Source: Rhabdophis nuchalis (Eukaryota; Chordata; Lepidosauria; Squamata; Natricidae). From it: a stretch of DNA of 64,000 nt. Location: the NCBI GenBank assembly GCA_039707465.1, contig CM077649.1:18666001-18730000 (forward strand), read 5' to 3'. Positions 62,034 through 64,000 of the stretch are shown here, in pieces; position 1 is the stretch's first letter; each line of letters begins with the position of its first letter. A model generated the notes under the pieces. The model was not told the origin of the DNA. It ran no database searches and saw only the letters and a program-made list of their open reading frames with translations. A program made the position numbers and the translations under genes.

Positions 62034-62041
62034 TGCTAGAC

Positions 62042-62147
62042 CAGGGGTCTGCAAAGTTGGCTCTTTGAAGACCGGTGGACTTCAACTCCCAGAATTCTGG
62101 GAGTTGAAGTCCACCGGTCTTCAAAGAGCCAACTTTGCAGACCCCTG
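62042..62147. mobile_element. hAT MITE, perfect 106-bp palindrome, with 8-bp TSD
   Basis: Two 53-bp arms, starting CAGGGGTCTGCAAAGTTGG, are exact reverse complements with no spacer (centre at 62094/62095, GAATTC). Flanked by perfect 8-bp duplications tgctagac (62034-62041 and 62148-62155). Related to 26973-27107 through 'acttcaactcccagaattct'. Confidence 0.95.
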
Positions 62148-62155
62148 TGCTAGAC

Positions 62156-62364
62156 AAACAAATAAACAAATTTAAATGTAAGTCATGTGGTTAAACACAG
62201 TAGCTCACTTTGATTTTTTCAAACAGAAGAGCTTCAGTCTCTACAATGAAGCACCCCTTCTGAATTAATGGCTGTAGTGTTTAGCACTGAGGAAGCTCTG
62301 CAAAGCAGCAGGTACTATTTTCAAATATGAAAATATTTTTCATACCATAGCCCTCTATACTGTT
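62156..62364. other. No gene, nothing recognised
   Basis: AT-rich sequence between the MITE and the L1 fragment. Confidence 0.35.
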
Positions 62365-63050
62365 ATTAATATGGAGATACATGTAAAATTTGTTAGAAGG
62401 TCAACCAGAGAGGAGATCTTGAAGGCGCAAAGAGGGAGTCCTATGATTTACCAACAAAAGGAGGTTACCATCTTGAAGCAGATTCCAAGAAAGATTAGAG
62501 AAGCCAGAAGGAAATTTTCCTTCTTGTCTAAAACATTGTTTGATCGTGGGATCTGGTTCAAGTGGGTGATACCCGAAGGGATGCTGGTGTCCTGGGAAGG
62601 AGGTAGAGTGAAGATTAAAACAGTTGCTGAGGCGGAAGCCTTTCTTAAAAAACATTCCTCTGTCCTGGGAGAAGATCCAGGGGGGGGGCAGGGGGAGCCA
62701 TGGCCCCGCCCGCTGGGGGCCCGGGGGAGAAGGTGGAAGATACAATTGCCAAGAGACTTAGATCTAAAAAATAACTTTGCCCTGGTTTTTTTTTTATGAG
62801 TAATATTGTATGATATTTGTAATCTGGATTTTTGTAATTGACTGACAGTATATAACTGAAAAATTTAGGAATATGTACTTGCTCCCAGCTTGTAGTGTTA
62901 TGTGAAATGTTTCTTTTCTTTTTTATAATGTAACTTGAGGTACCGGAGGAGCCGACGACTTTGACGTGACCATTCTCAAAATTTCTATGTATCCCTTACC
63001 CTACCCCACAAAAAATGTAAACTCAATAAAACTTTTTCAATATAAATATT
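62365..63050 (+). mobile_element. L1 fragment: ORF1 C-terminus joined to an L1-like 3' tail
   Basis: 62371-62670 encodes the L1 ORF1p C-terminal domain: IHVKFVRRSTREEIL, MIYQQKEVTILKQIPRKIRE, ARRKFSFLSKTL, WFKWVIPEGMLVSWEG, then EAEAFLKKH. It is open for 142 codons. Instead of ORF2, an AT-rich stretch leads within ~370 bp to 'actcaataaaacttttt', an L1-like polyadenylation end. This ORF1-only layout recalls HAL1 (half-L1) elements. The 5' part of ORF1 is missing. Confidence 0.75.
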
Positions 63051-63580
63051 AACACTCTTTAAAAAGCTGAATATAGTAGTCATGCATGCATTTTGCTTGA
63101 AGTAATGCATCATCATTATTATTTCTATGTATGATACATTATGTTTTGCTATGATTTGAAAGGAATACTTTATAAATGTTTCCCTCTAACTTTGAGGAAA
63201 AAGAAATAACCTTCATAATAGATTTTAAAAAGGATGAACTGATTGTAAATATCTGGGAAGCAGGAAGTCAAAACAGTTATATATGCATAGTTATCTCAGG
63301 TATGTATAATGATCAATATTATTGACATTCATGATGATTACAACCCATGAAAAAGTAGTCAGCAGCAAAGAATAGCTAAAATGTGACATTCCTTAAGTAC
63401 TATGGCACAGAGAGATAGATATTTCAGTGCAGAGTTTTCAAAATCTATAGATATGTTTTCAGAAGCAATTATAGTTTATATTATTAATTTATTATTAAAA
63501 TATTAAGACTGACAGAGATATGCAGATAATTCAATCTATGCTCTATCCAGATGTATATATAACAATTAAAATACTTTCAT
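63051..63580. other. No gene, nothing recognised
   Basis: AT-rich unique sequence. Confidence 0.4.
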
Positions 63581-63648
63581 TTTATTTATTTATTTATTTA
63601 ATTTGTTGGATTTGTATAACCGCACAAAGGGACCCGGGGCGATGCACT
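63581..63648 (-). mobile_element. CR1/L3 LINE 3' tip with (TTTA)n tail
   Basis: (TTTA)n then 'ttggatttgtataaccgca' and 'gacccggggcgatgcac', with the middle of the usual motif deleted. Only the last ~50 bp of the LINE. Confidence 0.7.
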
Positions 63649-64000
63649 ACTATTACACATTGTTTTGTAAATAAGTGTATTTGTTGCCTCCACTATATGG
63701 TGGAATTAACTGTTCACTAAGCTTTTTCAAAAGGTGTTAGGACTTATTATTTATCTCAGCCAATACAATTTTACAATTTTCAAAGGTGTTTTTAATGCAA
63801 GAGATTTGCAATATATGAAGCTTGAAATATATGAATTAATGTGGTGACTTATTTTACTACCAGTTGCATTGACTCTTGCCATCATACCTAATATTAGCTA
63901 TGTGAGGGGAAATGTCTGGCAAATATGAACAAATTTGAGTTTATTGTTTTAGATTACATTGTTGTGAAGAGTTTTTTCTCTTAAGAAAAAAGTGGTTTAC
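63649..64000. other. No gene, nothing recognised
   Basis: AT-rich sequence to the window end. Confidence 0.4.

Overview
This window looks like non-coding nuclear DNA from a squamate reptile, most likely a snake. The evidence is the repeat mix: CR1/L3-type LINEs whose 3' ends carry different microsatellite tails, Bov-B (RTE) fragments, a Sauria-type tRNA SINE, a second tRNA-derived SINE, R4/Dong and L1 fragments, many short hAT and pogo-like non-autonomous DNA elements, and very long simple repeats. I found no host protein-coding gene, rRNA or tRNA gene that I could support. The rest is AT-rich sequence without recognisable coding content. The species call is an inference from repeat content only.

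Layout. 1-10 kb: hAT element, two CR1/L3 3' ends ending in (ATT)n and (AAAT)n, an LTR-like repeat, a decayed endonuclease-type LINE (ORF1 plus endonuclease, no RT), and long GATA and AT arrays. 10-20 kb: tRNA-SINE, a LINE 3' end, a 5'-truncated CR1 with a 440-codon open RT/C-terminal frame, a Bov-B fragment and two hAT MITEs with perfect 8-bp target-site duplications (TSDs). 20-33 kb: an 837-bp hAT element, several hAT MITEs, and CR1 and L3 3' ends. 33-45 kb: a solo LTR containing a large AAAT/AATG expansion, two pogo-like MITEs with TA duplications, Bov-B fragments, an R4 reverse transcriptase remnant, L3 fragments and a Sauria-type SINE. 48-57.7 kb: a near full-length, GC-rich CR1/L3 element on the minus strand, split by a 5.06-kb endogenous retrovirus on the plus strand. 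58-64 kb: L3 ends, a perfect 106-bp palindromic MITE and an L1 ORF1-to-tail fragment.

The most interesting locus is the nested pair at 48-57.7 kb. The retrovirus (50957-56018) has two about 517-bp LTRs, a TGG primer-binding start, a polypurine tract and a perfect 6-bp duplication (CCCTCT). Each LTR carries five perfect CArG boxes (CCATATAAGG). The LTRs are identical over the first 367 bp and clearly different over the last 149 bp. Inside there is only a matrix-like gag fragment with a PPPY motif, a purine-rich tandem array, a betaretrovirus-like integrase remnant and two successive env membrane-anchor remnants of different type. If the provirus and one duplication copy are disregarded, the host CR1/L3 ORF2 is a single open frame of 1,081 codons including the stop, so the LINE was probably intact when hit.
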